64,000 nt of DNA from Streptomyces sp. RKAG293 (GCF_023701745.1 NZ_JAJOZB010000001.1:806001-870000), one strand, 5' to 3'; counted from the first letter of the stretch, positions 51,227 to 60,250 are shown. Numbers and translations are program-made. Notes: generated by a model not told the origin, from the letters alone.

Positions 51227-52087
51227 CCCGAAACCCGCTTGCGTCGCGATCCGCTCCACCGCGTAGTCGGTGGTCTCCAGCAGGAACTGCGCCCGGCGCA
51301 CCCGCGCCCGCAGCAGCCACTGCAGCGGCGTGGTGCCGGTCTGCTCCCGGAACCGCCGGCTGAAGGTCCGCTCGCTCATCCCACCGCACGCGGCCATGGC
51401 CTCCAGGGTGATGTCCTGTCCGAGGTTGTCCTCGATCCAGGACAGCACCGGTTCCAGGAGTGATCCCCGCGGTACGGGCGGCTGCTCGTGGACGATGAAC
51501 TGGGCCTGACCGCCTTCCCGCTCCAGCGGCACGACCGCCAGCCGGGCGGCGTCGGCCGCCACGGCGGAACCCAGGTCGCGGCGGATCATGTACAGGCACA
51601 GGTCCAGGCCGGCCGCCGCGCCGGCGGAGGTGAGGAGCCGGCCGTTGTCGACGTACAGGACGTCGGGCCGCACCTCGACGAGGGGAAACCGTTCGGCGAA
51701 CCGGTCCGCCGCCACCCAGTGGGTCGTCGCGGGCAGCCCGTCCAGCAGACCCGTGGCCGCGAGGATGAAAGCGCCGCTGCAGATCGAGGCGATGCGGGTG
51801 CCGGAAGCGGCCGCGGCGCGCAGCGCGTCGAGAACCTCGGGGCCGGGCGGCGGGGCGTCCTCCGAGCAGCCCGGAACGATGATCGTGTCCGCGTCCGCCA
51901 GCGCTTCCAGACCGCAGGGAACGCGCAGGGTGAAGGTCTCGCTGGCCACCTCCGGCGTGGCGCCGCAGACCCGCACGCGATACGGCCGGCGCCCGTCGGG
52001 GAGGCGGGTACGCCCGAACACCTCGATGGGCGTCGCCATGTCGAACGGCACCACCTGATCCAGGACAAGGACTGCGACGGTGTGCAT
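51137..52087 (-). CDS. GlxA-family transcriptional regulator (DJ-1/PfpI plus AraC HTH)
   Basis: 316 aa from ATG 52087, supported by a TATCGT (TAnnnT) box 7 nt upstream, so probably leaderless; GTG 52096 is the other choice. The N-terminal DJ-1/PfpI-like domain (VAVLVLDQVVPFDMATPIEVFG, SICSGAFILAATGLLDG) lacks proven catalysis. The C-terminal AraC region has two HTH motifs (ITLEAMAACGGMSERTFSRRF and YAVERIATQAGFGSPTAFRERF). Family members activate genes after small-molecule sensing. Its 3' end abuts a tandem repeat. Confidence 0.92.
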   Translation of the reverse strand: MHTVAVLVLDQVVPFDMATPIEVFGRTRLPDGRRPYRVRVCGATPEVASETFTLRVPCGLEALADADTIIVPGCSEDAPPPGPEVLDALRAAAASGTRIASICSGAFILAATGLLDGLPATTHWVAADRFAERFPLVEVRPDVLYVDNGRLLTSAGAAAGLDLCLYMIRRDLGSAVAADAARLAVVPLEREGGQAQFIVHEQPPVPRGSLLEPVLSWIEDNLGQDITLEAMAACGGMSERTFSRRFREQTGTTPLQWLLRARVRRAQFLLETTDYAVERIATQAGFGSPTAFRERFKRVVGVTPYGYRSSFRRSAA

Positions 52088-52315
52088 GGAGTACACGATA
52101 GATGAGTTCTCGCCATGGGAACCAAGCCATGTTCACAGGCTTCTGCCGTGGAATCGACCATGTCAGAAGGATGGCGAGAACCCGTTGGCATTTGTCGTTC
52201 CAGCCCATGGGAAGCCTCCGACGGTTCGCCTAGCGTGTGGTGCGGCACCGCTGAGAACGACGGAAGAGAGACTGCCCGTGCTGGCCCACTCCGCGAGCGA
52301 AAGTACGTCTGCAAC

Positions 52316-52432
52316 GTGACTGCCGAAGGCATCTGGAACCTGACGATCGACACCCCGCTGGGCGAGCAACACGTCAGGGCGGAACCGGCCCTGCGGGACG
52401 GAGCGGAGCCGGAGCACGGCGTCCTGTCATGA
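52316..52432 (+). pseudogene. Truncated 38-aa N-terminal remnant of a small conserved protein
   Basis: GTG 52316 reads VTAEGIWNLTIDTPLGEQHV, which resembles the opening strand of small (about 100-aa) actinobacterial proteins, then turns into non-family sequence and stops at 52430-52432. The stop overlaps the following ATG as ATGA, so translation coupling to the membrane protein gene would remain. Low confidence that anything functional is made. Confidence 0.35.
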
Positions 52433-52896
52433 CGAAATTCCTCCTCGCCGTCCATGTCCTGGCCGCCATCGTCGCAATCGGTCCGGTGACCGTCGCCGCC
52501 AGCATGCTGCCCGCCGCGGCCCGCCGCGCCCAGGCGGCGGGCCCGGACGCGTCGTCCATCGCCACAGTCCGGCTGCTGCACCGCATCTGCCGCGTGTACG
52601 CCGTGATCGCGCTGGCGGTCCCGGTCTTCGGGTTCGCCACCGCCAGCAGCCTCGGTGTCCTGGGTGACACCTGGCTCATCGTGTCCATCGTGCTCACAGC
52701 GGTGGCCGCCGGAGTCCTGGCGCTCCTGGTTCTGCCGCGCCAGGACGCCCTGCTGACCCAGCTCGACGAGGGGTCGCCACCCGTCGAGCGCGGCGCGACA
52801 GCGCGGCTGGCGATGCTCACCGGGATCTTCAACCTGCTGTGGGCCGCGGTGACCGTCCTGATGATCGTCCGCCCCGGTTCCACCACAGGAGCATGA
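52429..52896 (+). CDS. DUF2269-type integral membrane protein
   Basis: 155 aa with four predicted transmembrane helices: FLLAVHVLAAIVAIGPVTVAA, YAVIALAVPVFGFATA, WLIVSIVLTAVAAGVLALLV and a last one near LLWAAVTVLMIV. It resembles DUF2269 (predicted integral membrane) proteins. No substrate or partner can be inferred; several relatives are near redox genes. It overlaps the remnant upstream and a short frame downstream. Confidence 0.8.
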   Translation: MTKFLLAVHVLAAIVAIGPVTVAASMLPAAARRAQAAGPDASSIATVRLLHRICRVYAVIALAVPVFGFATASSLGVLGDTWLIVSIVLTAVAAGVLALLVLPRQDALLTQLDEGSPPVERGATARLAMLTGIFNLLWAAVTVLMIVRPGSTTGA

Positions 52897-53069
52897 CCAT
52901 GAAGCGCGCCCGGCAGCCGCTGCGCGTCTCCGCCGCCGTCGAACCGGCCTCCCTCGTGGTCCTGTCCGGGCAGCCGACCCGCCCGCCCCATCCCGGCCGA
53001 TCTAACGGATGCAAGTCCATCCAGCCATTTGCCCTGAGTCGGCATCCGTGGCATTGTACTAATGGATAG
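52893..53069 (+). CDS. Possible 58-aa coupled ORF
   Basis: ATG 52893 overlaps the stop of the membrane-protein gene as ATGA and reads a basic 58-residue frame (MTMKRARQPLRVSAAVEPAS). The second half is AT-richer and not protein-like. It could be a truncated leftover of a longer gene. Nothing is recognised in it. Confidence 0.25.
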   Translation: MTMKRARQPLRVSAAVEPASLVVLSGQPTRPPHPGRSNGCKSIQPFALSRHPWHCTNG

Positions 53070-53088
53070 AGCTTTCTGTATCCATTAG
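53059..53088 (+). promoter_or_regulatory. Operator-like inverted repeat before the FMN-binding protein gene
   Basis: CTAATGGATA (53059-53068) and TATCCATTAG (53079-53088) form a perfect 10-bp inverted repeat with a 10-nt spacer. It lies 33 nt before the start codon, over a probable promoter with TTGTAC as -35 (53054-53059). The layout fits repression by a TetR/MarR/HxlR-type protein; the gene for it is not evident. Confidence 0.65.
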
Positions 53089-53121
53089 CACAAGTGAGTG
53101 CTCCCACGGAAGGCGTTCACG

Positions 53122-54090
53122 ATGTCCCAGCTCCCGCAGACCGGCGAAGCCGCCAGGACAGCCCCCACGACCGATCCCACCGGATTCCACGACGGAGAAC
53201 TCGCCGTGCAGCGCCGCGCCGGATCCCTCGGCGCGGCCGCCCGGCTGTCGGGCATGCTCGCGCCGCCGGACCTCACCGGGGGTGCGAGCCGCTTCCTGGA
53301 GGCGCGTGACCTGGCCGTCCTCACCGCCCGGGACCACGACGGGACGCTGTGGACCTCCCCTCTGCGCGGCGCCCCGGGTTTTCTCGACGGCCACGACACG
53401 ACCCTCCGCGTCCACGCCCTGCCCGCGCCGGGCGATCCGCTGGCCGCACCGGGGCCGGCGCCCGCGCAGCAGGTCGGCCTCGTCGCGATCGACTTCGCGA
53501 CCCGCCGCAGACTGCGCGTCAACGGCACCCTGGACGCCCTCGACGGCACCGGCTTCACGGTGTCGGTCGACCAGGCGTACGGCAACTGCCCGCAGTACAT
53601 CCAGCAGCGCCGCCTTGAGCCCGGACACGGAGCGCGCTCCGTGGCGGGGGCGGGCACCGACGGTCGGCACACGACCCTGGACGCCGACGACATGCGACTG
53701 ATCGAACGGGCCGACACGTTCTTCCTGGGAACCACCCATCCGACCCGCGGCGCGGACGCCTCCCACCGCGGTGGCTCGCCCGGCTTCGTCCGCGTCCGGC
53801 CCGACGGCCTGTGGTGGCCGGACTACCCCGGCAACAACATGTTCAACAGCCTCGGCAACCTCGCCGTCGACGACACCGCCGCCCTGCTGTTCGTGGATTT
53901 CGCCACCGGCGCCACGCTGCACCTGTCCGGCTCCGCCGACGTCCGGTGGGCGGAACCCGGTGCTCCCGGCGACGACGGCGGGACCGGACGCCGGGTGCAC
54001 TTCACCCCGCGCCACCTCGTGACCGGCCGGGCCCCGCTGCGGGCCGACGCCTTCAGCGCCTACCCGCGCAATCCGCGCCTCACCACCTGA
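53122..54090 (+). CDS. Pyridoxamine 5'-phosphate oxidase-like FMN-binding protein
   Basis: 322 aa from ATG 53122 with GGAAGG 8 nt upstream. Split-barrel flavin-binding pattern: ASRFLEARDLAVLTARDHDGTLWTSPL, VGLVAIDFATRRRLRVNG, then DMRLIERADTFFLGT and FVRVRPDGLWWPDYPGNNMFNSLGNL. Actinobacterial relatives often bind FMN or F420 and reduce small molecules. Its promoter carries a strong operator, suggesting an induced detoxification enzyme. The region after its stop has no other gene before 54174. Confidence 0.87.
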   Translation: MSQLPQTGEAARTAPTTDPTGFHDGELAVQRRAGSLGAAARLSGMLAPPDLTGGASRFLEARDLAVLTARDHDGTLWTSPLRGAPGFLDGHDTTLRVHALPAPGDPLAAPGPAPAQQVGLVAIDFATRRRLRVNGTLDALDGTGFTVSVDQAYGNCPQYIQQRRLEPGHGARSVAGAGTDGRHTTLDADDMRLIERADTFFLGTTHPTRGADASHRGGSPGFVRVRPDGLWWPDYPGNNMFNSLGNLAVDDTAALLFVDFATGATLHLSGSADVRWAEPGAPGDDGGTGRRVHFTPRHLVTGRAPLRADAFSAYPRNPRLTT

Positions 54091-54173
54091 CCTGCGCCGT
54101 GGCAACCCGCTGCTGAGCCTCCTCGGGCGGATACTGGTCGCGCCCTGACGCCGCCTCGTCCGAGGAGCTGCAA

Positions 54174-55268
54174 ATGGCCACGCCTCCCGCCCACCCCGCC
54201 GCCACCGGTCCTGTCGGCCGCCGGTCGCTGCTGTGGGGCGCATCGTCCGTACTGATCTGGGCGACGGGGTGCTCGAACGGCACGAAGGCGCCGTCGTCCA
54301 CCGGCACCTCGGGTACCACCGGGCCGCAGACGGCGTCCACCACGGCCGCACCGTCCACGTCAGCCACCTCGACCGCCGCACCCACGTCGTCCACCGCGAC
54401 GTCCGCCCCGCCCAGCGCGACGCTTCCCGCGACCGCGCCGTGGCGGCCGGGTGCCGGCGAGATCGAGCCCGCGGCCAAGCGGAGTGCCGTCACGCTCATC
54501 GAGGCGCTCGGATCGTGGCGGGCCGGACAGGCCGGAGAGCGCCGGGCCGCGGCGCGGGCCGCCGCGCTCGGCATTCCCGCCCCGCTCGCCGGCCAACTCG
54601 CGTCGCAGGCCGGCTCCCTGCTGGGACCGGGGGACGAAGCGCGTCTGCAGGTGATCGACGCACAGTACGGCGGCCTGCTGACCGACACCGCGAGCGTCCT
54701 CGTGGTGTGCCGTCAATGGAGCAGGAACGGCGCCGGAGCCGTCATCGACGGCGGCACCACGGTGGACGTGCGGCTGAGCCGGACGGGCTCCGGCTGGAGC
54801 GTCACCGCGCTGCATCCGGCGGTCTCCGAGCCTGCCGCCCCGTCGCCGACCGCGTCGACACGCGCGGTGCTGGCCCGCTCGGCCATCGAGCTGCCGCCCG
54901 CTGCGGCCGCCGACATCCGGAGCGGCACCGTGCACGACAGCGTGCTCCAGGCGATGTTGCGGCTGGCCGACACCTACCGGATGTCGGTGAGCGTGGTGCG
55001 GTCCGGGCATCCGCTGGACGTGTTCGGCACCAGCCGCCCCAGTGACCATCCGGTCGGCAGGGCCTTCGACGTCTGGCGCATCAACGGCCACCCGGTCGTC
55101 GACCCGGCCACCCCGCGCGCACTGATCACCGCGTTCATGCGGGCCGCAGCGGCGGCCGGCTCGTACAACGTCGGCGGCCCGGTGCTGCTGACGGGTGGTG
55201 TGACGTCGAATCAGTTCTTCTCCGACGACACGCATCACGACCATGTGCACATCGGTTTCCCGTCATGA
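54174..55268 (+). CDS. Lipoprotein with M15-like peptidase domain
   Basis: 364 aa from ATG 54174 (GAGGAGCTG upstream). The signal region GRRSLLWGASSVLIWATGC has twin Arg and a lipobox (WATGC), so perhaps Tat-exported and lipidated. A Ser/Thr/Ala/Pro linker (about 35-85) leads to a helical and mixed domain, and the last 100 residues look like an M15/hedgehog-type zinc fold: SDHPVGRAFDVW (His-x6-Asp) and DDTHHDHVHIGF (His-x-His at the C-terminus). It may cut peptidoglycan stems. It overlaps the convergent DoxX gene by 6 nt. Confidence 0.75.
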   Translation: MATPPAHPAATGPVGRRSLLWGASSVLIWATGCSNGTKAPSSTGTSGTTGPQTASTTAAPSTSATSTAAPTSSTATSAPPSATLPATAPWRPGAGEIEPAAKRSAVTLIEALGSWRAGQAGERRAAARAAALGIPAPLAGQLASQAGSLLGPGDEARLQVIDAQYGGLLTDTASVLVVCRQWSRNGAGAVIDGGTTVDVRLSRTGSGWSVTALHPAVSEPAAPSPTASTRAVLARSAIELPPAAAADIRSGTVHDSVLQAMLRLADTYRMSVSVVRSGHPLDVFGTSRPSDHPVGRAFDVWRINGHPVVDPATPRALITAFMRAAAAAGSYNVGGPVLLTGGVTSNQFFSDDTHHDHVHIGFPS

Positions 55269-55820
55269 CGTGCCGTCCTCGTCCGGTCCGAAGCCCTCCT
55301 CCTCGTCGTCCTCGGCCGCCTGCGCGTTGGCCCGCTTCGTGACGACGGCGGCGGCCATCAGCGCACTGCCGACGAAGGCCACCGCGACCACCCACGGCCG
55401 GTCGAAACGGTGACCGGTGGCGTGGTCCAGGGCGTAACGGCCCGCCCCCGCGATACCGACCGTGGCCGCGGTGAACCCGAGGAACGCGGGGTATTCGAAA
55501 CCGCCGCCCTGGGCGAAGAATCCGGCCGGCGCGTGGACCGCCACGGCACCTGCCATGGCGCCCGCCGCTGCCGCCCCGGCGACGGGGGTGCCCAGGCCCA
55601 GTGCCAGCAGCGCTCCGCCGCCCGCCTCACCGATGCCGGCGGCGAGCGCGCTCTCCCGGCCGGGCGTGAACCCCATGTGCTCCATCGCGGCCGCGGTCCC
55701 GGTCAGGCCCCCACCACCGAACCAGCCGAACAGCTTCTGCGTCCCGTGGGCCATCAGCACCGCCCCGGTGCCGACCCGGAGGGTGAGCAGACCGAGGTCC
55801 CGTCGGTTGATGCACGTCAT
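55263..55820 (-). CDS. DoxX-family membrane protein
   Basis: 185 aa from ATG 55820 with GGAGACAG upstream. Four hydrophobic segments: LGLLTLRVGTGAVLMAHG, GIGEAGGGALLALGLGTPVAGAAAAG, PAFLGFTAATVGIAGAG and WVVAVAFVGSALMAAAVV; the GTQKLFGWFGGGGLTGT loop is a DoxX family mark. DoxX proteins take part in thiol/oxidative stress responses in mycobacteria. An acidic tail (AAEDDEEEGFGPDED) ends it. Confidence 0.88.
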   Translation of the reverse strand: MTCINRRDLGLLTLRVGTGAVLMAHGTQKLFGWFGGGGLTGTAAAMEHMGFTPGRESALAAGIGEAGGGALLALGLGTPVAGAAAAGAMAGAVAVHAPAGFFAQGGGFEYPAFLGFTAATVGIAGAGRYALDHATGHRFDRPWVVAVAFVGSALMAAAVVTKRANAQAAEDDEEEGFGPDEDGTS

Positions 55821-55974
55821 CGCTGTCTCCAGGTGGGTGGCTGCGCTCGAACGGCTACGGACATACGTCTCCACTCTCCGCGCCAGGAGCCGCATCCGCG
55901 CCCCGGCCGTGGGCCATCCGGGCATCGGGACGTGCTCCCCCGCCGCGGCCGTCGCAGGGCGGCGCATCGTCCCG

Positions 55975-56559
55975 TCAGGCGCTGGGCTTCGCGCGGACGT
56001 GCATGCGCTCCCCCTGCCTCCCGAAGAGGCTGAGGATCTCCACGGGCCGCCCGTCCGCGCTGCCGAACCAGTGGGGCAGCCGGGTGTCCCACTCGGCGAC
56101 CTCGCCGGGACCGAGGACCAGATCGTGCTCGGCGAGGACGAGCCGCAGCCGGCCCTCCAGCACGTACAGCCACTCATAGCCCTCGTGCGTCCGCAGAACC
56201 GGCTCGGCACCCCGGTCGGGGATGACCATCTTGTACGCCTGGAGGCGGCCAGGACTCCGGGACAGGGCTACGGACGTACCCCCGTTCGGCAGGGCGCGCG
56301 GGGTCAGCCGCACCCGCGGATCCCCCACTTCGGGGGCGCCGACCAGCTCGTCCAGCGCCACGCGGTAGGCGCCGGCGAGCGGCAGCAGCAGTTCCAGGCT
56401 GGGGCGGCGCTGTCCGGACTCCAGCCGGGAAAGGGTGCTCTTGGAGATGCCGGTCGCCTCGGAGAGCGCGGCCAGCGTCAGGCCGTGCTCGGCGCGCAGC
56501 CGTCGGAGCCGGGGGGCGACCTCGTCGAGGACCGCTTGGTGGGGCGGTGGGGTGTCCAT
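55975..56559 (-). CDS. XRE-family regulator with cupin sensor domain
   Basis: 194 aa. The XRE helix-turn-helix is LTLAALSEATGISKSTLSRLESGQRRPS; a C-terminal cupin (HEGYEWLYVLEGRLRLVLAEHDL, WDTRLPHWFG) probably binds a small ligand or metal. It is divergent from an MFS exporter, with a perfect inverted repeat between them, so it likely regulates that exporter and itself. Confidence 0.9.
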   Translation of the reverse strand: MDTPPPHQAVLDEVAPRLRRLRAEHGLTLAALSEATGISKSTLSRLESGQRRPSLELLLPLAGAYRVALDELVGAPEVGDPRVRLTPRALPNGGTSVALSRSPGRLQAYKMVIPDRGAEPVLRTHEGYEWLYVLEGRLRLVLAEHDLVLGPGEVAEWDTRLPHWFGSADGRPVEILSLFGRQGERMHVRAKPSA

Positions 56560-56589
56560 GCGGGCATTCCATCCTGCCGTCCCGGAATT

Positions 56590-56605
56590 GGCAACAAGAG
56601 TTGCC
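56590..56605. promoter_or_regulatory. Inverted repeat between the XRE-cupin and MFS genes
   Basis: GGCAAC-AAGA-GTTGCC, a perfect 6-bp-arm palindrome, 31 nt upstream of the XRE gene start and 94 nt before the exporter start. It is the obvious candidate operator for the XRE-cupin protein. Confidence 0.6.
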
Positions 56606-56698
56606 GCCGCGTTCCCGGTAGATGCACGCTCCTGGCCATGACCTTGCCGGACCCACCGGGTGCGCGAGTTCGCGGGTCACCAGGAAACGGAGTTCACC

Positions 56699-58156
56699 GT
56701 GAAAATCATCAGTGCGGGACAGGACACGGCGGCGGGAGCCACGGTGCCGACGCCGTCGGTCCGGTGGGCGCTCGCCGGCCTCTCGCTGTCCATGCTGCTG
56801 TCCTCACTCGGCACCAGCGTCGCCAATGTGGCTCTGCCGACGCTGGCGCAGGCGTTCACCGCCTCGTTCCAGCAGGTCCAGTGGATCGTCCTCGCGTATC
56901 TCCTGGCCATCACCACCGTGATCGTCAGTGTCGGCCGGCTCGGTGACCTCATCGGCCGCCGGCGGCTGCTCCTGGGCGGGATCCTCCTGTTCACGGCGGC
57001 CTCGGTGCTGTGCGGTCTCGCGCCCACGCTCTGGTCGCTGATCGCCGCCCGGGCGGCGCAGGGCCTCGGCGCGGCCATCATGATGGCGCTCACCATGGCG
57101 TTCGTCGGTGAGACGGTGCCGAAGGCACGCACCGGCAGCGCCATGGGGCTGCTCGGAACGATGTCCGCGGTCGGCACCGCCCTGGGCCCGTCGCTGGGCG
57201 GCGCTCTGATCGCAGGACCCGGCTGGCGGGCGATCTTCCTCGTCAACGCGCCGCTGGGCCTCCTGGCTCTCTTCCTCGCCCACCGTCACCTGCCCGCCGA
57301 CCGGCAGAGACCCGGGACCGACCGCGCCGCCTTCGACCGTGTGGGCACGCTCCTGCTCGCGCTGACACTCGCGGCCTATGCGCTCGCCATGACCATGGGG
57401 CGCGGCAGCTTCGGTTCGCTCAACGTGGGTCTGCTGGTGGCCGCCGCCGTCGGTGTCGGTCTCTTCGTGCGCGCGGAGAGCAGGGCGGCGTCACCGTTGA
57501 TCCGTCTGACGATGTTCCGCGATCCCGCGCTGAGCGCGAGTCTCGCGATGAGCACGCTCGTCTCGACGGTCATGATGGCCACGCTGGTGGTCGGGCCGTT
57601 CTATCTCGCCCGTGCGCTCGGGCTCCATGAGGCGCTGGTCGGACTGGTCCTGTCCGTCGGTCCGCTGGTCGCCGCGCTGACCGGAGTGCCCGCCGGTCGC
57701 ATCGCGGACCGTTTCGGCGCCCCGCGCATGACCGTCCTCGGGCTGGTCGCCATGACGGCCGGTTCGTTGGTTCTGTCCCTCACACCGGCGAGCCTCGGCA
57801 TCGCCGGCTACCTCGTGCCCATCGTGGTCATCACCGCCGGCTACGCGGTGTTCCAGACGGCCAACAACACCGCCGTCATGACGGACGTTCCGCCGGACCG
57901 CCGAGGCGTCATCTCCGGCATGCTCAATCTCTCGCGCAACCTCGGTCTCATCACCGGAGCATCCGTCATGGGCGCCGTGTTCGCCCTCGCGGCGGCGACG
58001 AACGACATCACCACAGCGGCCCCCGACGCCGTAGCCACCGGTATGCGGATCACGTTCGCGGTGGCGGCGGCCCTGATCGCCGTCGCACTCGTCATCGCGG
58101 TAGGAGGCCGCGCGCTCGCCCGGCGGAGCTCCCCCGCGGAGGTCCCGGTCAGGTGA
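56699..58156 (+). CDS. MFS multidrug exporter, DHA2 type
   Basis: 485 aa from GTG 56699 (GGAG upstream). Fourteen hydrophobic helices; helix 1 SLGTSVANVALPTLAQAF, motif A GRLGDLIGRRRLLL, motif C GTMSAVGTALGPSLGG. A second motif-A-like loop appears after helix 8 (GRIADRFGAPRMTV). It is divergent from an XRE-cupin regulator gene and so is likely induced by its ligand. Its 3' end overlaps the convergent UbiA gene by 8 nt. Confidence 0.92.
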   Translation: MKIISAGQDTAAGATVPTPSVRWALAGLSLSMLLSSLGTSVANVALPTLAQAFTASFQQVQWIVLAYLLAITTVIVSVGRLGDLIGRRRLLLGGILLFTAASVLCGLAPTLWSLIAARAAQGLGAAIMMALTMAFVGETVPKARTGSAMGLLGTMSAVGTALGPSLGGALIAGPGWRAIFLVNAPLGLLALFLAHRHLPADRQRPGTDRAAFDRVGTLLLALTLAAYALAMTMGRGSFGSLNVGLLVAAAVGVGLFVRAESRAASPLIRLTMFRDPALSASLAMSTLVSTVMMATLVVGPFYLARALGLHEALVGLVLSVGPLVAALTGVPAGRIADRFGAPRMTVLGLVAMTAGSLVLSLTPASLGIAGYLVPIVVITAGYAVFQTANNTAVMTDVPPDRRGVISGMLNLSRNLGLITGASVMGAVFALAAATNDITTAAPDAVATGMRITFAVAAALIAVALVIAVGGRALARRSSPAEVPVR

Positions 58157-59054
58157 TCGCCGCGCCGCGGCCGACGAGCAGGGCCACGTCCAGCGCCGCC
58201 ACCATGACGGCGGCGGCGAAGGCCGCCCGCTCCCACTGACGGCCCACCACTGATCCGGTGACGGCGACGAGTACGGCGGCGAGAAGTGCCGCCGCACTCC
58301 GGGTGCCGGGTGGACCGGGCGGTCCGAGGACCAGGAGGGCGGTCGCGGCCACCAGGGGCAGCGGGAGCAGCAGGCGGGTGGCCGAGGCGCCGAGTCGCTG
58401 CGGCCATCCCCGTACTCCGGCCGCGAGATCATCGCTGATGTCCGGCAGGACATCACCCAGATGGGCGCCGACACCCAACAGCGCTCCCGCGCAGGCGAGC
58501 CACCAGGCCGGCCACGGGTGCCCCGGCAGGCTCAGGGCCACGAAGGCCGGCAGGCTCGCGAAGCCCGCCGCGTAGGGCAGCCAGGACCAGGCCGTCGACT
58601 TGAGGCGCAGGTCGTAGGCCCAGGCCGCGGCGACTCCGGCCAGGTGGACGGCCCCCGCGAGCGGACCGACGGCGAGCGACAGCGGCACGCACAGGGCCAG
58701 GGCGCACCACGCGGCCGTCCACACCGTCCTGACGCCGACCGCCCCGGCCGCGATCGGCTTGTCGCGGCGGCCGGCGGCGATGTCACGGCGCGCGTCGAAC
58801 GCGTCGTTGCACCAGCCCACCGACGACTGGCCGGTCAGGACGGCCGCGGCGATCAGCGCGGTGCGCACGGCACTGTGGCCCGCGGACCAGGCCAGAACGG
58901 TCACCAGCACCGTGACGGCAGCCGTGGGCCCGGGGTGGCAGGACCCCACCAGAGCCCGCACCGGGGCCCGCGCCCGGGACCACGTCAGTCCGGCTGCGCC
59001 GCCGTCTCGTCGGGCGGACGGGGCATCGGCGATCGGCTGCTCGGGGATGGCCAC
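58149..59054 (-). CDS. UbiA-family prenyltransferase
   Basis: 301 aa with about eight membrane helices. The two Asp-rich, Mg-diphosphate-binding motifs are GWCNDAFDARRD (NDxxD) and GDVLPDISDD (DxxxD). The DKPIAAG segment following the first is a UbiA mark. It would transfer an isoprenoid chain onto an aromatic or quinone-like acceptor in the membrane. It diverges from a type III polyketide synthase operon (116 nt away), whose aromatic lipid product could be the acceptor; that link is inference. Confidence 0.9.
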   Translation of the reverse strand: MAIPEQPIADAPSARRDGGAAGLTWSRARAPVRALVGSCHPGPTAAVTVLVTVLAWSAGHSAVRTALIAAAVLTGQSSVGWCNDAFDARRDIAAGRRDKPIAAGAVGVRTVWTAAWCALALCVPLSLAVGPLAGAVHLAGVAAAWAYDLRLKSTAWSWLPYAAGFASLPAFVALSLPGHPWPAWWLACAGALLGVGAHLGDVLPDISDDLAAGVRGWPQRLGASATRLLLPLPLVAATALLVLGPPGPPGTRSAAALLAAVLVAVTGSVVGRQWERAAFAAAVMVAALDVALLVGRGAAIT

Positions 59055-59170
59055 GGGCCGATCCTAGGCACCTCTGGTCGTGTCGCAGCGTGTCCGGGCG
59101 ATCACCGGGTGTTGAATGCCTGTCCCGGGCGAAGTTCCCGAGCAGGCCCCGCCCCCACGTCGGGAGTCCC

Positions 59171-60250
59171 ATGACCCGTATCGCAGCCGTTCACGGCGCC
59201 CTGGCGCCCCATCGTCACGAGCAGGCCGAGATCACGGACATAGTGGCGCGCACCTGTCTGCCCCCGAGCGCCGACCGCCGGGTGCTGGACCGGCTTCATC
59301 AGGGCTCCCGGGTCCGTTCGCGCCATATGACGCTGCCGCTCGACCGGTACGCGGAACTCGACGGCTTCGGAGCCGCCAACGACGCCTTCATCGCCGGGGC
59401 CACGACCCTCGGCTCCCAGGTGATCCGGGGGGCGCTGCGCGCGGCGGGGCTGGTCCCCTCCGACGTCGATCTCCTGATGTTCACCTCGGTCACCGGGATC
59501 GCCACCCCGTCGATCGACGCGAGGCTCGTCGGACGGCTCGGCCTGCGCGAGGACGTCAAGCGCATGCCGCTGTTCGGTCTCGGCTGCGTGGGGGGAGCCG
59601 CAGGACTGGCCCGGGTGCACGACTACCTGCTCGGGCGGCCGGACCACGTGGCGGTGCTGCTGTCGGTCGAGCTGTGCTCGCTCACCTTCCAGCGCAACGA
59701 CGACTCCATGGCCAACCTGGTGGCCACGGCCCTGTTCGGCGACGGCGCGGCCGCGGTCGTGGCCTGCGGCGCCGCGCGCGCCGCCGAGCCGTCCGCCGGG
59801 GCGCCCGTACCGTCGGGGCCGACGATCGTGGCGACGCGCAGCCGGCTGTACCCCGACACCGAACAGGTCATGGGCTGGAACATCACCAACTCCGGTTTCA
59901 AGGTCGTGCTGGATCCCGCCGTCCCCGACGTGGTGCGCCGCCACCTCGCCGACGACGTCAAGGAGTTCCTGGGCGAGCACGGTCTCAAACCGAAGGACGT
60001 GGCCACCTGGGTCTGCCATCCGGGCGGGCCCCGCGTCCTGGAGGCGGTCTCGGAGAGCCTCGAACTGCGGGACGGGGCGCTGGACGTGACATGGCGGCAC
60101 CTGGCCGCCGTCGGAAACCTCTCCTCGTCGTCGGTCCTGCACGTGTTGCGCGACACCTGGGCGGAGCGCCGCCCACCGGCGGGCGCCCCGGGGCTGCTGT
60201 TGGCGATGGGGCCCGGTTTCTGCTGCGAACTGGTGCTGCTGCGCTGGTAG
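59171..60250 (+). CDS. Type III polyketide synthase (SrsA/alkylresorcinol-synthase-like)
   Basis: 359 aa from ATG 59171. The thiolase-fold catalytic triad is Cys139 (LFGLGCVGGAAG), His283 (VCHPGGPRVL) and Asn316 (VGNLSSSS). Blocks such as FTSVTGIATPSIDARL and FGDGAAAVV are typical of chalcone-synthase-type enzymes. It would extend a fatty acyl starter with malonyl-CoA to a resorcinol, pyrone or quinol. It is followed by an ICMT-like methyltransferase and a flavoprotein, the srsA-srsB-srsC order of S. griseus phenolic lipids (remembered). Confidence 0.92.
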   Translation: MTRIAAVHGALAPHRHEQAEITDIVARTCLPPSADRRVLDRLHQGSRVRSRHMTLPLDRYAELDGFGAANDAFIAGATTLGSQVIRGALRAAGLVPSDVDLLMFTSVTGIATPSIDARLVGRLGLREDVKRMPLFGLGCVGGAAGLARVHDYLLGRPDHVAVLLSVELCSLTFQRNDDSMANLVATALFGDGAAAVVACGAARAAEPSAGAPVPSGPTIVATRSRLYPDTEQVMGWNITNSGFKVVLDPAVPDVVRRHLADDVKEFLGEHGLKPKDVATWVCHPGGPRVLEAVSESLELRDGALDVTWRHLAAVGNLSSSSVLHVLRDTWAERRPPAGAPGLLLAMGPGFCCELVLLRW

